27,312 nucleotides of DNA from positions 9,760,951-9,788,262 of the forward strand of contig BFEA01000003.1 in assembly GCA_003427395.1 (NCBI GenBank), read 5' to 3'. This document shows, piece after piece, positions 7,665 to 17,528 of the stretch (its first letter is position 1; every line of letters begins with the position of its first letter). The DNA is from Chara braunii (taxonomy: Eukaryota > Streptophyta > Charophyceae > Charales > Characeae). The notes under the pieces were generated by a model that saw only the letters and a program-made list of their open reading frames with translations, was not told the origin of the DNA and made no database searches. The position numbers and the translations under genes are program-made.

Positions 7665-8589
7665 CCAAAATCCCCCTTCTACCCTATTAACCCTACTCTG
7701 GCTGGACTTACCACGCCACAGCGCAGCCATACCATATTCCCATCCAACTGGCTAGCCCCTTATGGCTCTTGCGATACAGGTTTGAGGATTGTGGCAAGTA
7801 CCTTTAAGTCCAGGTACAGGGTGGGCCTATTTTAGCTTTCTCTGTTTGGCCTGTAGGACCAGGCCGTGCACCTGACCTCATATAGGCTGTGTGGTTGTCT
7901 AGACCGATACCAGTGTGGGTACCAGTCCAGTACACTCCACTCAGTGCATGGGGAGTGTACCGCAGCTGCAGTATTTCATTTCATTCATTCTTCATTTTCT
8001 TCATGGTGTGAGTCTTGAACTATCTCACGTACAGTGTAAATGTTTGTTTGTTTTTTTGAGATGGAAACTCAGAATAGCATTGGCCAATCAACTCAAGTAC
8101 ACAAGTCAAGATGGACTAAGTACCAGAAAGTGCGGCTATGGCTGCCAAATTGCTCTCTCATGTAGGTCACTGTCCCTCGGCTTTGCCCTCTGTCAGAGGT
8201 CTCTTTCCTCTCTGAATACCTCTCTCATCTCTCTCCCACACTTCCGCTGCACTTGATCTGGCTCTGGCTATTTCCTATGGGTGCCCACCACCGTTGACTA
8301 CTACTATCAGCCAGAATCACAAAATGGCACAGGTCGCAACATCTTCAAGCAACATTCCAGACTCCAGAGGATGTCTAAATAGCACCGTAGCACTTCGGCA
8401 TGGACTCCCTCAGTGAATAGTTTTTTATACCTTTTTTTAAATTTTTTTCCTTTTCGTTTTCGGTAAACGAGAGCATCAGGGACAGGCAACTATTGTGCAG
8501 GCTGTAGGCCACAGCAGGAGCAAGTGTATGGTGTGTGCTGTGTGCTGTTGCCTCCATGCTTGGCAGCCAGCTCCACCCACCATCTTCCA

Positions 8590-8592
<3 letters not shown>
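7665..8592. other. No gene seen; contains a 9-bp stem hairpin
   Basis: GTACACTCC (7930-7938) and GGAGTGTAC (7952-7960) form an exact 9-bp stem with a 13-base loop. A 113-codon frame starting at 7915 shows no domain. TTTGTTTGTTTTTTTGAGAT near 8044 is low complexity. Confidence 0.4.
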
Positions 8593-8639
<47 letters not shown>

Positions 8640-8656
8640 CACGCGCGCGCGCGCGG
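8593..8656. repeat. Compound microsatellite (TC)16-(GC)n
   Basis: (TC)16 at 8593-8624 runs straight into an alternating GC tract of about 32 bp with a single A at 8641. The alternating CG part is Z-DNA-prone and the TC part is H-DNA-prone. The ORFs through this stretch are repeat read-through (Ser-Leu, Ala-Arg). Confidence 0.97.
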
Positions 8657-8759
8657 CAGGACGGGATCTTCTATCTCAGCAGATCCCGGTTCACCACCGG
8701 TGTATACATGCATCCCCTATGGGCTGTGAACTTCAGTCAAATTCCTTCCAAGAGATCAG

Positions 8760-9520
8760 ACTTTTGCATATTGGAAATGGTTCATATTGATGTTCAAGTT
8801 TCGCTCTGTATGCATACAGAGCAAATTATGGAGTATGCTTCTCTGTACTACAAGGACCATTTTGGTTCTAGGCTGAGTTGTTTTGACCTTGATGATTATT
8901 GTAGTTGTCACATTTGGCGGCATCTGGAAGCAGGGCTTAGTTGAGCATCAATGTCGGCCTTTGGACAAGGATTTTTCTTTGGCTGAAATTTCAGACTGCT
9001 ATCAGGAAGCGTCCTTTGGGGAAAGGTCCTGGTTTGGATGGTCTTGCTACCATAATTTTCAGGAGGTGTTTAGCGTCGCTTGTCGCGCGAAACTCTAGAG
9101 CTAATCTGCTGTCCTCCAAGCGGTCAGTCAATACCTGCTACTCATCTGCAGGGAATAGTCACTCTGTACACGAAAAGGAGATCCCAAATCCCAAATCGAG
9201 ACCCAGAGAGTCCTTGACTACAACATCATACCCTCTGAGAGTAGCATCTGATTAAACCGGCTTTTTGAAAGGGATTCAAATTCTAGACACTGTGATGGCT
9301 GTCTCTCAAGGGACAGAGAGTAATATTAACAGAAGAGATTTGCCCGTAGGCATAGTGCTATGGGAAACTGTGTGTCTTTCAAGATTTCAAGATCTGTTTG
9401 TCAGGGGTGCCCTCTGGGCCCCGTATTTGTACATTCTCTTCATCTTCGATCTGCATTCTGTCGTCCTTTATGATTACCGTATTTCATGGGTACAATTCTT
9501 GCTGACGGGTCAGGCCAAAC
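8760..9520 (+). pseudogene. LINE reverse transcriptase fragment, frameshifted
   Basis: In successive plus frames I read LYYKDHFG (8849-8872), then SLAEI, then AIRKRPLGKGPGLDGL (about 8998-9045). The last of these is the conserved entry into the LINE RT palm (xGKxPGxDGL). Further on, CQGCPLGP (9399-9422) corresponds to the RT block RQGCPLSP, and YLYILFIFDL follows in a shifted frame, as in LINE RT. The order and spacing fit the N-terminal half of the RT. Several frameshifts and stops break it, and no YADD box follows, so it is truncated. It is on the same strand as, but a different region from, the 22-25 kb LINE. Confidence 0.7.
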
Positions 9521-10434
9521 GTCAATCTTTGGCTCATAATACATCTGCTTTGCTTCTACTTCCTCAATTCCCTCCTCCGCTTCATTAGGGAGTTAGAAAT
9601 TGCGGGTGCCCTAGTTCTTTGTTTCTTTTTTACCATTGACGAATACAACTCATCATTGTCCGGATGAAAACAGCATTCAGAGACGAGCAACCCTCGAACA
9701 GCGTGCAGGAACTGACCAACTCGGAGCCGTTATCCTCCTCCTCAACAACCAGAGGCTAGTCAACCGGAGCCAACACTATATGTTGACCCAGCCCCTGCTG
9801 ACCGACATTCAGTCTTGCACTTGCGGCTTGACGTTGGCTCAACGCTGGCTCTACGCTGGCTGGATGCTGGCTTGATATTGGATGCCGACGCGAGACTGCT
9901 ACTGCTATGTGCTGGCGCCATTCCCTGTCGGCGCCAGCTCTATTCTTGATTATGCTGATGTGGCTCTACAATACGTAATTCTTTTTACTATCAATTAATT
10001 AGACTATACGACATTTATGGGATATTGGCGAGGAGGAGCAGGAGCAGGGCTGTGAGATTGGTTGATCGAAGGGGAAGCTTACCTGTCTGCGTATGGGTTG
10101 ACATTGCGCGCAGCTGTTCGTCTTCAGAAGGTGTCTGCACTGACAAACGCCATGATGATACCTGCTCTTTGTCAGATTGTGTCAGAGGAGACTGTCTCCT
10201 GATGTGGTGAAGGGAGATGCCCGTAGAGGAAGAGGGTTGTTGAGGGAGATCTATCCGCTATGTTGATGATCTCCGGTGACCAGAGATTGGGCTACTTGAT
10301 TTGAATGGGTCCCACATGTGTGTAAACATTCCAACACGACTATTTTGGAGACATTGAGACTGCGCTGAGACATACTGTATCTTGACCTTGACGAGCTTCT
10401 CTCCTGACTAGGTTCATTGCAATTTGGTATCGGA
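9521..10434. other. No gene seen; short repeats
   Basis: Around 9831-9875 an 11-bp unit close to ACGCTGGCTCT is repeated about four times. A hairpin at 9911-9938 is listed separately. Short frames only, with no recognised domain. If the primer-binding site at 10435 is real, the end of this stretch would be LTR sequence. Confidence 0.35.
9911..9938. other. 9-bp GC-rich hairpin
   Basis: GCTGGCGCC (9911-9919) and GGCGCCAGC (9930-9938) are exact reverse complements around a 10-base loop. Confidence 0.85.
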
Positions 10435-10447
10435 GCGATATCCTCCA
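10435..10447 (+). promoter_or_regulatory. Possible LTR-retrotransposon primer-binding site
   Basis: TTTGGTATCGGAGC differs by one base from TTTGGTATCAGAGC, the initiator-Met tRNA primer site that follows the 5' LTR of many plant LTR retrotransposons. The bases just before it, TTGCA, could be the LTR end (CA). I could not find a second LTR, a gag frame or a matching TG start. Treat it as a possible relic only. Confidence 0.3.
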
Positions 10448-10743
10448 TCCGTCACTATCTGTTGATGAGTCTAACGTGGCGCGGTGGTCACGTATTTGCG
10501 CGTTGATACATGCTTGGCACATTTTTTATCGCGTTTGTGAACGCGCGCTTGTGCTGTCGCGCACTTGAACATCCGCGTGTCTGGATCTCTCCACGTGTAC
10601 TTATCCGTTAGCGACGTTGTGGTGAAGTGGCACGAGGGTAACCGGCGAGAGAGAGGCTGCGGCTGCTGACCTGGCTTTGTGAGATTGGTGCGCTCATGCC
10701 TATGTGTGCCTAGCCATCTGGGCTGCACAAATATCGACAAATG

Positions 10744-11462
10744 CAGAGACTGAACAACAAAGTCATCGCCTGCTCAGAGACTGATCAACAAGGAATCAAA
10801 TCAACAGGGTGCCTAGTCATTCCAACACCTGCACTCACGTATCAATCCAATAAGGCATATGACCTCAAAACATAGGCCTGGGCGCACCTTTGGAACATTC
10901 TCAAATAATCAAACCAATCGGGCATGCAAGCCCGAACCATCAAACCGACTAAATGCGTGGCCCTACTGCTCGAACCAGTGGAATGCACGATTCTGGATCA
11001 ACAACTAGTAGTGTGGTGCAAAAACCTGAAGGGTGTCATGTCCCATGTTATCAAACAAGCAGGGCGCGTAGTCCCACATTATTAGACTAGCAGGGCGCGT
11101 GGTCCCATATCATCCAACTAGATGGGCGTGCGGTCCCACACCACCCAACTTGTGGGGCTCGCAGTCTCGGGTCATGAAACCAGGGGGGCGCATACTCTCA
11201 GATTGTCAAACCAGTAGGGTGCACACTCTAGAATTATCAAACCAACAGGGCGCACGCTCTTGGATCATCAAACCGATAGGGTGCGCATTCTCGAATAATC
11301 AAACCAGCATGGTGCGCGCTCTCGGATCATCAAACCAATAGGGCGCACACTCTTGAATCATCAAACCAGCAGGGCACGCGCTTTCGGATCATCAAACCAA
11401 TAGGGCATGCACTCTCGAATCATCAAACTAGCAGGATCATCAAACCAGCAGGGCGCGCTGTC
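10744..11462. repeat. 31-bp satellite array 1, about 23 units
   Basis: The unit is close to ATCAAACCAGCAGGGCGCGC then ACTCTCGGATC, and the phase holds at 31 bp across most of the array. It is decayed at the left (CAGAGACTGA at 10744 and 10775) and cleanest from about 11200. In the clean part two types alternate: CCAATAGGG units ending GAATC, and CCAGCAGGG units ending GGATC. This gives a 62-bp higher-order unit. No gene. Confidence 0.9.
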
Positions 11463-11944
11463 CGAGGGCACGGTGTCCCGGCCCTCCTCTGTGTACCAAG
11501 TCCCTACTTGGTACCACCCTTAGTTTAGTGCTGCGATCTGTAGCTACTCCCGAAACACTGTGACGCTTGGTACCTGGGCTGTAGTATGATGTGGACCAGT
11601 CCCGGTGGCGTAGCCCTCAGCAAAAGGGGTGCGCCACAGGACTTTCATTGGTCCACGCAGGCTCGGCGCCCTGCTGTATGGCAGAGCACAACCGGCCTGT
11701 GACCGTGGTAGCCGCCGGGTTCGCCCTGGGACGCGAAAGGGAAAGGACTGGCGCGGTCTTTTCTGTCGCGCACTGAGATTCGCTCTACAGGGTTATGGGT
11801 TAGGTGTACGAAATAGAGGTCGCTGATAAAAAGGGAAAAAAGAAAAGCGGAAACAAAGCGCCGAACTTGAACTCACTATGATTTGGGGAAAATTCAGTTG
11901 CTTCGGGCCACTGTGATGTTGCAGTTCTCTTTCCATTTTTTGCT
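11463..11944. other. No gene seen; one palindrome
   Basis: GTACCAAGT (11493-11501) and ACTTGGTAC (11506-11514) form a 9-bp stem with a CCCT loop. The piece CCCTGGGACGCGAAAGGGAA near 11724 resembles CCCTTGGGACGCAAAAAAGG near 5334, hinting at a shared dispersed repeat. Frames of about 60 codons only. Confidence 0.4.
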
Positions 11945-12239
11945 TGCTGATTGTCATCATTGTTATTATTATTAATGTTACTACTTAATTTTCCTATTTT
12001 TCAGTTTCCCGCTTGTCGATCGGTCACTTCGCAGGGAAGGCCGCCGATTCGGATTTTCGAACTTCAATTGCGGTCTTATGGTCTGGGGCTCTACCTACCC
12101 CTTGTATATCGCCTGTATCAGACCCGTTCGTCCGAGCCTCGCGGTGGGTCCCCGATGGCCAGGGTAAGAGACAGATACAGTATTCAAAAGAAGTTGCTTC
12201 GCGGAGGAAATTTGAACTATCATCTTTTCTTTTCTGCGA

Positions 12240-12277
<38 letters not shown>

Positions 12278-12430
12278 TTTGTTATTATTACTTTTCTGGT
12301 TTTCAGGTGCGGCCCTCCTTTACCTTCCTTGTCACATCGAGGGGAAGCCAACGGTTCGAATTTGGAACAGTGGCCCGAATTGGTCGACCCCTCTTATTCC
12401 GTCTGAGAATATGTGCCGATTGAGTGCTGC
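11945..12430. repeat. Tandem duplication, about 300-bp unit, with intron-like ends
   Basis: Two units show the same order: TTATTATT-rich DNA, then TTACT or CTACTT, a pyrimidine run ending TTTTCAG, then GTCACWTCG, GGGAAG and a TTCGAAYTT-like block ending GGTC. TTTTCAG ends near 12005 and 12307. The TTTTCAG tracts look like 3' splice sites, so each unit might be an exon with its intron end, but I cannot link them to a coding frame. The second unit holds (ATT)n at 12241-12278. Confidence 0.55.
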
Positions 12431-12791
12431 GTGGTCGGGCCTTAAAAGAAGGGCGACCCGCGGCCGCATCGGTAGGAGACTTATCACCCCCCTACGGAGG
12501 GTCATAAGCCCCCTCCTTACCATCGGATACGGGCACCCGGTAGGAGTAGGTCGGTGGTCTGCTTTTGAAGCGAAAAGGTGCTCCGTCGATATTACATTAT
12601 GGGATTACTGTGTCCAGCCTGTGGTAATGAGATTTGACCATTGGCGCCTTGCTTTTCATTTTCTTTTTGTGAAGACTATTTTTCTTTAAATTAATTAGTA
12701 TAGAAGTTATAGAAAACCAGAGTGCAGAAGTCTAAAAAGGGATACTCGAGACTCTCGTTTAGAACACAGGGGTCGCGGCCTCACCGGGTGT
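12431..12791. other. No gene seen
   Basis: GC-rich then AT-rich unique DNA. The plus frame from 12279 runs to 12689 without a recognisable domain. TAAATTAATTAGTATAGAAG near 12690 resembles ATCAATTAATTAGACTATAC near 9990. The interval ends at a TATA-like box. Confidence 0.35.
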
Positions 12792-12800
12792 TATAAAAGG
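12792..12800 (+). promoter_or_regulatory. TATA-like box
   Basis: TATAAAAGG fits the plant TATA consensus. It lies about 190 bp before the first ATG (12982) of an open frame on the same strand, a normal distance for a TATA promoter and 5' UTR. This is inference from motif and position only. It could equally be an LTR promoter. Confidence 0.35.
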
Positions 12801-12962
12801 GAGATTGCTCCTAGGTTTTTGAGTGAACGAGTGAGGCTGACGTGTTGCGAATAGAGGGGAAACGCTGAGGCTGTATTCTCCCAGCGGTTTGAGTCCTGTT
12901 CTGTCCTATGCCTCTAGTGCGGTACGGGCAAGTAACGTTCTGAGCGTTGGCTATAGTGGGCG

Positions 12963-13310
12963 NGGCTATCTCTGGGTGGCTATGGCGTTGCATGGGTATA
13001 GACCCAGCTATTGGTACCACCAGATTCGATGGAAGNCTATGTCCGGGGAGGGGCCCTGGATCACGNCTATACTCAATTATGATGGGAGTGACGAGCTGAG
13101 NCTGAGGATCAATGTGGAGGNAGGAAAAGAGGAGGAGATGCGGACTGATGGAAGGCTGCANGACGCTATCACGGAGACGAAAGACCNTGTGGAGAGGCGC
13201 TGCAGAANAGATGGGNTGACGGNGAAAATGCAGGTAACNGTCTCATATCATGAGACCGAGACCTCGATGGACANGGCGGACTGGGAGCNGGCCCACCTGG
13301 AACGAGACTN
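12963..13310. other. Cluster of 14 single Ns
   Basis: Isolated N bases sit at 12963, 13036, 13066, 13101, 13121, 13161, 13187, 13208, 13216, 13223, 13239, 13274, 13289 and 13310. Only one other single N occurs in the window, at 3932. Relative to the open frame they show no third-codon-position bias. This points to unresolved differences between collapsed repeat copies or alleles, not to random base failure. Confidence 0.9.
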
Positions 13311-13506
13311 AGGTGGGGAGAGCGAGATGAGCGAGGCGGAGGACCGGGAGACGGACCTCAGGTCCTGGATCAGACCAGGCGAGATCCAGAGGCATCACCG
13401 GGCTGCAAAGCCGGTGGAAGAGGGACCTGAGGCCAGCTCACGACAGCTGACGCCCAGAGGCCGTGGGACCGGAGAAAAGCAGAGCAAGGGGAAGAAACGT
13501 GTGTGA
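12982..13506 (+). CDS. Hypothetical charged protein, N-rich assembly
   Basis: An open frame runs from at least 12889 to a TGA at 13504-13506. The first ATG is at 12982 (MALHGYRPSYWYHQIRW), with another at 13039 (MSGEGPWIT), giving about 175 or 156 residues. The first third is aromatic. The rest is very rich in Glu, Arg, Lys and Asp (SEAEDRETDLRSWIRPGEIQ), and the C-terminus is basic (GRGTGEKQSKGKKRV). I recognise no domain. The 14 single Ns inside the wider frame make the protein uncertain and suggest collapsed copies. A gag-like leader of a retroelement is one possibility. A spurious frame in purine-rich DNA is another. Confidence 0.3.
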   Translation: MALHGYRPSYWYHQIRWKXMSGEGPWITXILNYDGSDELXLRINVEXGKEEEMRTDGRLXDAITETKDXVERRCRXDGXTXKMQVXVSYHETETSMDXADWEXAHLERDXGGESEMSEAEDRETDLRSWIRPGEIQRHHRAAKPVEEGPEASSRQLTPRGRGTGEKQSKGKKRV

Positions 13507-14595
13507 AGCGAGAGAGAATCGACACGCGAGGCAAGAAGGCCAACAGCGGAGAGGCTGAGGCAAGGACGTGGGGCACGCGATTCCTTTTTTTTGACAGGTG
13601 TCGTGCGAAAAAGAGACAGAAGGTCAACGCGTAAAGGGAGAGAGAAAAGGTTGTCGTCAGCACTGCAGGCGATGTACAAGAATGAGGAGTGTGGGCAGTT
13701 GGACACGTGTGTGGACTGCACGTGGTAAGGCCAGGAGAACTAGAGGGCTGTTAACGAAGAAGAGGGACGGTGTATGAGCGGGAACGGGACAAGCTTGCGG
13801 TGTACGACTGATGCCAACTTTTCTTTTTTTTGTGCACGGACTTGCACGACATCCCGTTTAGACCCCGCGAAACTGAGAGGAGAGAGGGACGCGGTCCGGG
13901 AGAGCGAGAGGAGGCCAACGTATATGGCTACCCTAGAGAGAGATAGTTGACGTCAACCATTGCTCACACGCTCGCGCGGTGTGTCTGCACCTGCAGTAAT
14001 GACGAAAAGATGAGGAAAGAGGAAAAACCCGCCGGGACAGTGTGAGAAGTAACCATCAAGAGAGGCTAGTCTACGGGGCGTGGTGTAATTCTACCTGGTC
14101 CGCTTGCCTCGCACTGAGCACGGTCCCTCCCTGTCGGGGACTTAGATCAGCAACCTTTTCATTGGAGTGTGGACTGTAATTACTCGCTAATTACTAGGAG
14201 ATCAGTGAGAGACCCCTCCCTTTTTGCGTAAGCAATGGGAAGCTCAGCGCATCTACAACGATCGGTGTATGCGTGATCTGCTTTGGCCATGAGCTAGTTG
14301 CGGAGGGAGTCGTGAAGGAATAAACAAGAAAGGGGACCTGAGCAAGGATGTGAGAGTGCGGGGAACGGAGCGAACAGGACAAGTCAGAGAGATCAGTGTG
14401 TGTAATCTCGCCGTCTACGCCAACGGGTCCAAGCAAACAGCAGCTCATGACTGAGCCAGATGCTCGATGAGACAGACGTTGGGGCCCTATATCAGAATAG
14501 ACGCTCGAGTTATGAGGACCCGTGAGAAAGGATTGAGAGTCGCGAGACCGACCAGTGGGAGGGGTCTCTCGCTCTCTGAAGGCGATTTCACTTAC
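13507..14595. other. No firm gene; purine-rich DNA with splice-like signals
   Basis: CTTTTTTTTGACAG ending near 13598 is a plausible plus-strand 3' splice site. A frame opening just after it reads about 43 codons, ends at a TAA in CACGTGGTAAGG, and closes with EECGQLDTCVDCTW, a Cys cluster. This is too little to call an exon. The minus strand of 14195-14594 would be intron or downstream exon of the candidate at 14596-14764. The minus frame 14194-14682 is out of frame with that exon and has no domain. Confidence 0.35.
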
Positions 14596-14764
14596 CTTTT
14601 GTCGCATCAACTCTGACGATAGCCTGTTTTGCCATCTCCATTCGACTTTTAGCCTGTAATGAGCATTGCTGCCGAGGGTCAATGACGCGCTTCATCATGG
14701 TCCTCTTGGCCAAGTCTTCAGATAAGACGCCGACTGTTGCAAAGTAACCACTTTCCCTTCCCAT
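14596..14764 (-). CDS. Candidate first coding exon of an unknown minus-strand gene
   Basis: From ATG at 14764 the minus strand is open for 56 codons plus one base, then meets AAG|GTAAGTG, a perfect 5' splice-site match with the intron starting at 14595. The first in-frame stop falls inside the intron (GGT AAG TGA). The peptide begins MGRESGYFATVGVLSED, continues LAKRTMMKRVIDPRQQC, and ends KQAIVRVDATK. Its amphipathic, non-repetitive composition is unlike the shadow frames nearby. I do not recognise the family. Upstream lie a minus-strand TATA-like box and two very short upstream reading frames. A possible acceptor (CATCCTTGCTCAG, near 14336) would add only 15 codons, so the true downstream exons are unknown. 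Confidence 0.38.
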
Positions 14765-14982
14765 TAATTTCAGGTTCTTTCTTAGTTTGATTAATCAGTG
14801 TGACTAATCGTTGCTATCCAAGCATGCTGCGTTGTGACAAAGAATAAGCCGCAGACAGTGAAAGCTGGTGGACAGGGGATTAGTCCTAACTCATAATAGC
14901 GATTCAAAACTTACGGGCTCGGCGGGGAGTCTAGCGTACAGGTTACCAACTTGAGTGACTGGTGAGATTGAAGAAATCGAAT

Positions 14983-14992
14983 ATTTTTTATA
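14983..14992 (-). promoter_or_regulatory. TATA-like box on minus strand
   Basis: The minus strand reads GCCAATATAAAAAATATTCG, a TATAAAAAA box with a CCAAT just before it. It is about 220 bp upstream of the ATG at 14764. It would suit the candidate exon, but AT-rich matches like this are common. Confidence 0.3.
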
Positions 14993-15109
14993 TTGGCGTG
15001 ACTTTACACTTGTCTGTTGGGTACATTTTCCCTATGTTTGAGTGGCCTGTCAAATCATAGGGCAACGTCAAGGAGAAGTTTAGTCTTCTTCTTGCGTGTC
15101 CTGTGTCGT

Positions 15110-15690
15110 ATTATTGCGCGCCTGCGATTGTACCTGTGTGGCTGCGCCGACTGTTCCAAGTGACTGCATCCAAGTGATTGTTCGGTGTGGTAGCATCGTG
15201 AGTTTTCGTCTTATGCGGCCGCATTATGCGTTTGGTTCCATATGACCGCATCGCATGGCTGCATCGCACGATTGCATTGCACTGAGTGACTGCATGGGTG
15301 CATGATCGCTTTGCCTGACTGCACAGGTGTGACTGCATCGAGTGACTGCATGGGTGCATGATCGCTTTGCCTGACTGCNNNNNNNNNNNNNNNNNNNNNN
15401 NNNNNNNNNNNNNNNNNNNNNNNNNNNNNNNNNNNNNNNNNNNNNNNNNNNNNNNNNNNNNNNNNNNNNNNNNNNNNNNNNNNNNNNNNNNNNNNNNNNN
15501 NNNNNNNNTGACTGCATGGGTGCATGATCGCTTTGCCTGACTCCACAGGTGTGACTGTATCGAGTGACTGCATGGGTGCATGATCGCTTTGCCTGACTGC
15601 ACAAGTGTGACTGCATCGCGTGACTACATCTCATGATCGCATAGTGTGACTGCGTTGCGTGACTATATCTCGTGATTACGCTGAGTGGCA
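15110..15690. repeat. Degenerate GTGACTGCATC repeats and 56-bp tandem unit
   Basis: A short motif close to GTGACTGCATCG recurs at 11-14 bp intervals throughout. From 15284 to about 15620 it is organised into a 56-bp unit containing TGCATGGGTGCATGATCGCT, TTGCCTGACTGCAC and AGGTGTGACTGCATCGAG. An N gap interrupts the array, so the copy number is unknown. Minus-strand ORFs of 120-175 codons here are repeat read-through plus Ns. Confidence 0.9.
15379..15508. other. Assembly gap, 130 Ns
   Basis: A run of 130 N sits inside the 56-bp tandem array. Sequence on each side is the same unit, so the gap most likely hides more copies, and its length is an estimate. Confidence 0.98.
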
Positions 15691-16822
15691 GTATGGGTGC
15701 ATGAGAGCGTAGGCTCGTATGTGCTCGTTCTGATTGAGTGGTTACCCACAATGTTGTGAGTTCGTTCGTGCCCAGAGAGAAACCGGGTGCGAGACTACAA
15801 CCCTACAGAAACGTGTGTGTGTGGGCGAATGCTTGGTTGAATGCACTTGTTGGCCTGGCGATTACAGGCGGGTACTTGGTCGAATATTCTAAGCTTATTT
15901 CCGCTACTATGTCAAAAGGGACTGTGGAGGTGATTTCTATTGGCTGGTGAATCTATGCCTTGACTTTCGATTAGATGGGAAAAAGAAAGGTGGCTCTGAG
16001 AAAAATCTTTTATGTTCTTGCTAAGTTCCTACTTTATGGTGACTAAGAATCTACTTAGAAAAGTTGGGGCAAGATTTGAACCGAAGGAAAGCTGTCTGTA
16101 TTCCTCGTCACTATTAACGTGACCTTGGTTATACCATGAAAATGCGTTATGTGTGCCCCCACCTGCCTTCAACTGTCTCTTGAGCAATCAACAGTAGCAC
16201 GAACACAGGGAAAACCGTGCACTACATGGACGTTTTACGACCCGTTTCACCAGGAGCCGCCTACCTGACTCAGCTTGCTATTTAGACAGTTGAGTTTTTC
16301 CCTCTTGAGTTCAGTTGAAATACCCGGGGTGCCGCACGAAGCGAGTTGATGTCGGCGTGCTGGGTCTTTCATCAGAGCAACAAAATTGAGAAGGTGTTAT
16401 TAGAAGAAACAGACAATCGACGTAATCTGGCGCTGGCAGAGCCGGTGTACCCACGTGAACAGTGATCTGGCACACATGGATACCAACAGGTATATTCACA
16501 GAAGGAGTTACCCCATGCACCAGGTGTCGATCAACAGTTAAGGATAAATATTCCACAACCTTCTTCAATCAGTATGATTATAATTCCACCTAGTGTTTGA
16601 TTCTAACTTTTACCTCATCGTTTATGGACAATCGTACAGGACGATATTGAGAGCCCCCTTACTAAATTACCTTCTTCCCTCCCCAGTAGTCACCAAAGGG
16701 CCGTACTAACTCGGAGGGCGCTGCAGAAGATAGCCCTTACACTCGGGGGTAGGCAAGTCTTACTTCTATCTGCGAGCTGATCAGGCCATGGCTTGAGTCT
16801 CTGAGTGCAACAAAAAGGGATC
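15691..16822. other. No gene seen
   Basis: Unique-looking DNA with frames of 70 codons (plus, 15738-15950, no ATG start) and 85 codons (minus, 16311-16568), neither with a known domain. It could contain promoter or 5' UTR for the reading frames that start at 16823. Confidence 0.4.
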
Positions 16823-17068
16823 ATGAAGGAAGGGGAGGTTTTGATTGTAAAGTGCAGGTCAAATAGGGATAAGGGAGAAGGATGGGAAGAAGAGGCATAC
16901 CGGGCTATGGAGTCTTTTAAGGAAGCTCAACGTGAACATGCAGTCCAAATGGTAAAGGGAGAAAGATACATCGAATATGTAATTTACTTCCACAGTCACG
17001 ATGGTAAATTGCATAGTACTATCTCCTCGCTAGAGAGCGTGGGACAGGCATTGGTGAAACTTGCATGA
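16823..17068 (+). CDS. Small hypothetical protein, paralogue A
   Basis: The frame opens at a GTG at 16805, but the first ATG is at 16823, giving 81 residues. It begins MKEGEVLIVKCRSN, followed by a charged helix (EEEAYRAMESFKEAQREHAV), then IEYVIYFHSHDGKL and ISSLESVGQALVKLA. No family is recognised. It is clearly related to the frame at 17501-17755. Over the last 44 residues the two align without gaps, sharing EHA, IEY, GKL, SS and SV at identical spacing. Conservation of a small protein across a tandem duplication argues for real coding history. It could be a whole small protein or one exon of a larger gene. Confidence 0.45.
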   Translation: MKEGEVLIVKCRSNRDKGEGWEEEAYRAMESFKEAQREHAVQMVKGERYIEYVIYFHSHDGKLHSTISSLESVGQALVKLA

Positions 17069-17135
17069 ACTCGACAACATCTGACTAGGACTTAATCAGT
17101 CATTATATGGCATTTGAACAGCAGCAGACATTTAA

Positions 17136-17528
17136 TTGCAAGCAACAATCAATTTATTCGGAAACAGCAACGCGAGAACAATTCTTTTGAAACGACCTCC
17201 AGGAACAGTATCTGGAACAGTACACGAAAAGGGTTCAGAAAGTGTTCAGAACCGTACTTTGAATAGTACTCAGGCCAACATTCAGTGCCCAAAGCAGTAT
17301 TCAGAGCAGTGCTCTGGACAGATATCAGAACAGTGTTCAGCTGCTATCCAACCGTTACTTGATAATTATATTAATCACTACTTGGCCATCTGTTTAATCG
17401 ATGTCCAGCAACCAGCAGTAATTAGGAACAGCACTTCGGAGTGGCAGTCTCAGCAGCAGCAGTTAACTGATAACCAAACAGTGGAAAACCCAGGGGAGGA
17501 ATGGGGGACTGTGATACAATTAGAGTGA
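17136..17528 (+). other. Open frame without ATG between the two paralogues
   Basis: This 130-codon frame begins at TTG and has no methionine codon anywhere. It is rich in Ser, Gln and Asn, and partly follows a GAACAGT/TCAGWRCAGT micro-repeat at 17200-17340. It overlaps paralogue C by 28 bp in another frame. It could be part of an exon or only repeat-derived openness, so I do not call it a gene. Confidence 0.25.

Noticed and set aside
13011-13032. TGGTACCACCAGATTCG as a tRNA primer-binding site
   Set aside because: Its complement does not give correct tRNA spacing between the T loop and CCA.
15224-15751. Minus-strand ORF of 175 codons
   Set aside because: Translated 56-bp repeats plus 130 Ns.
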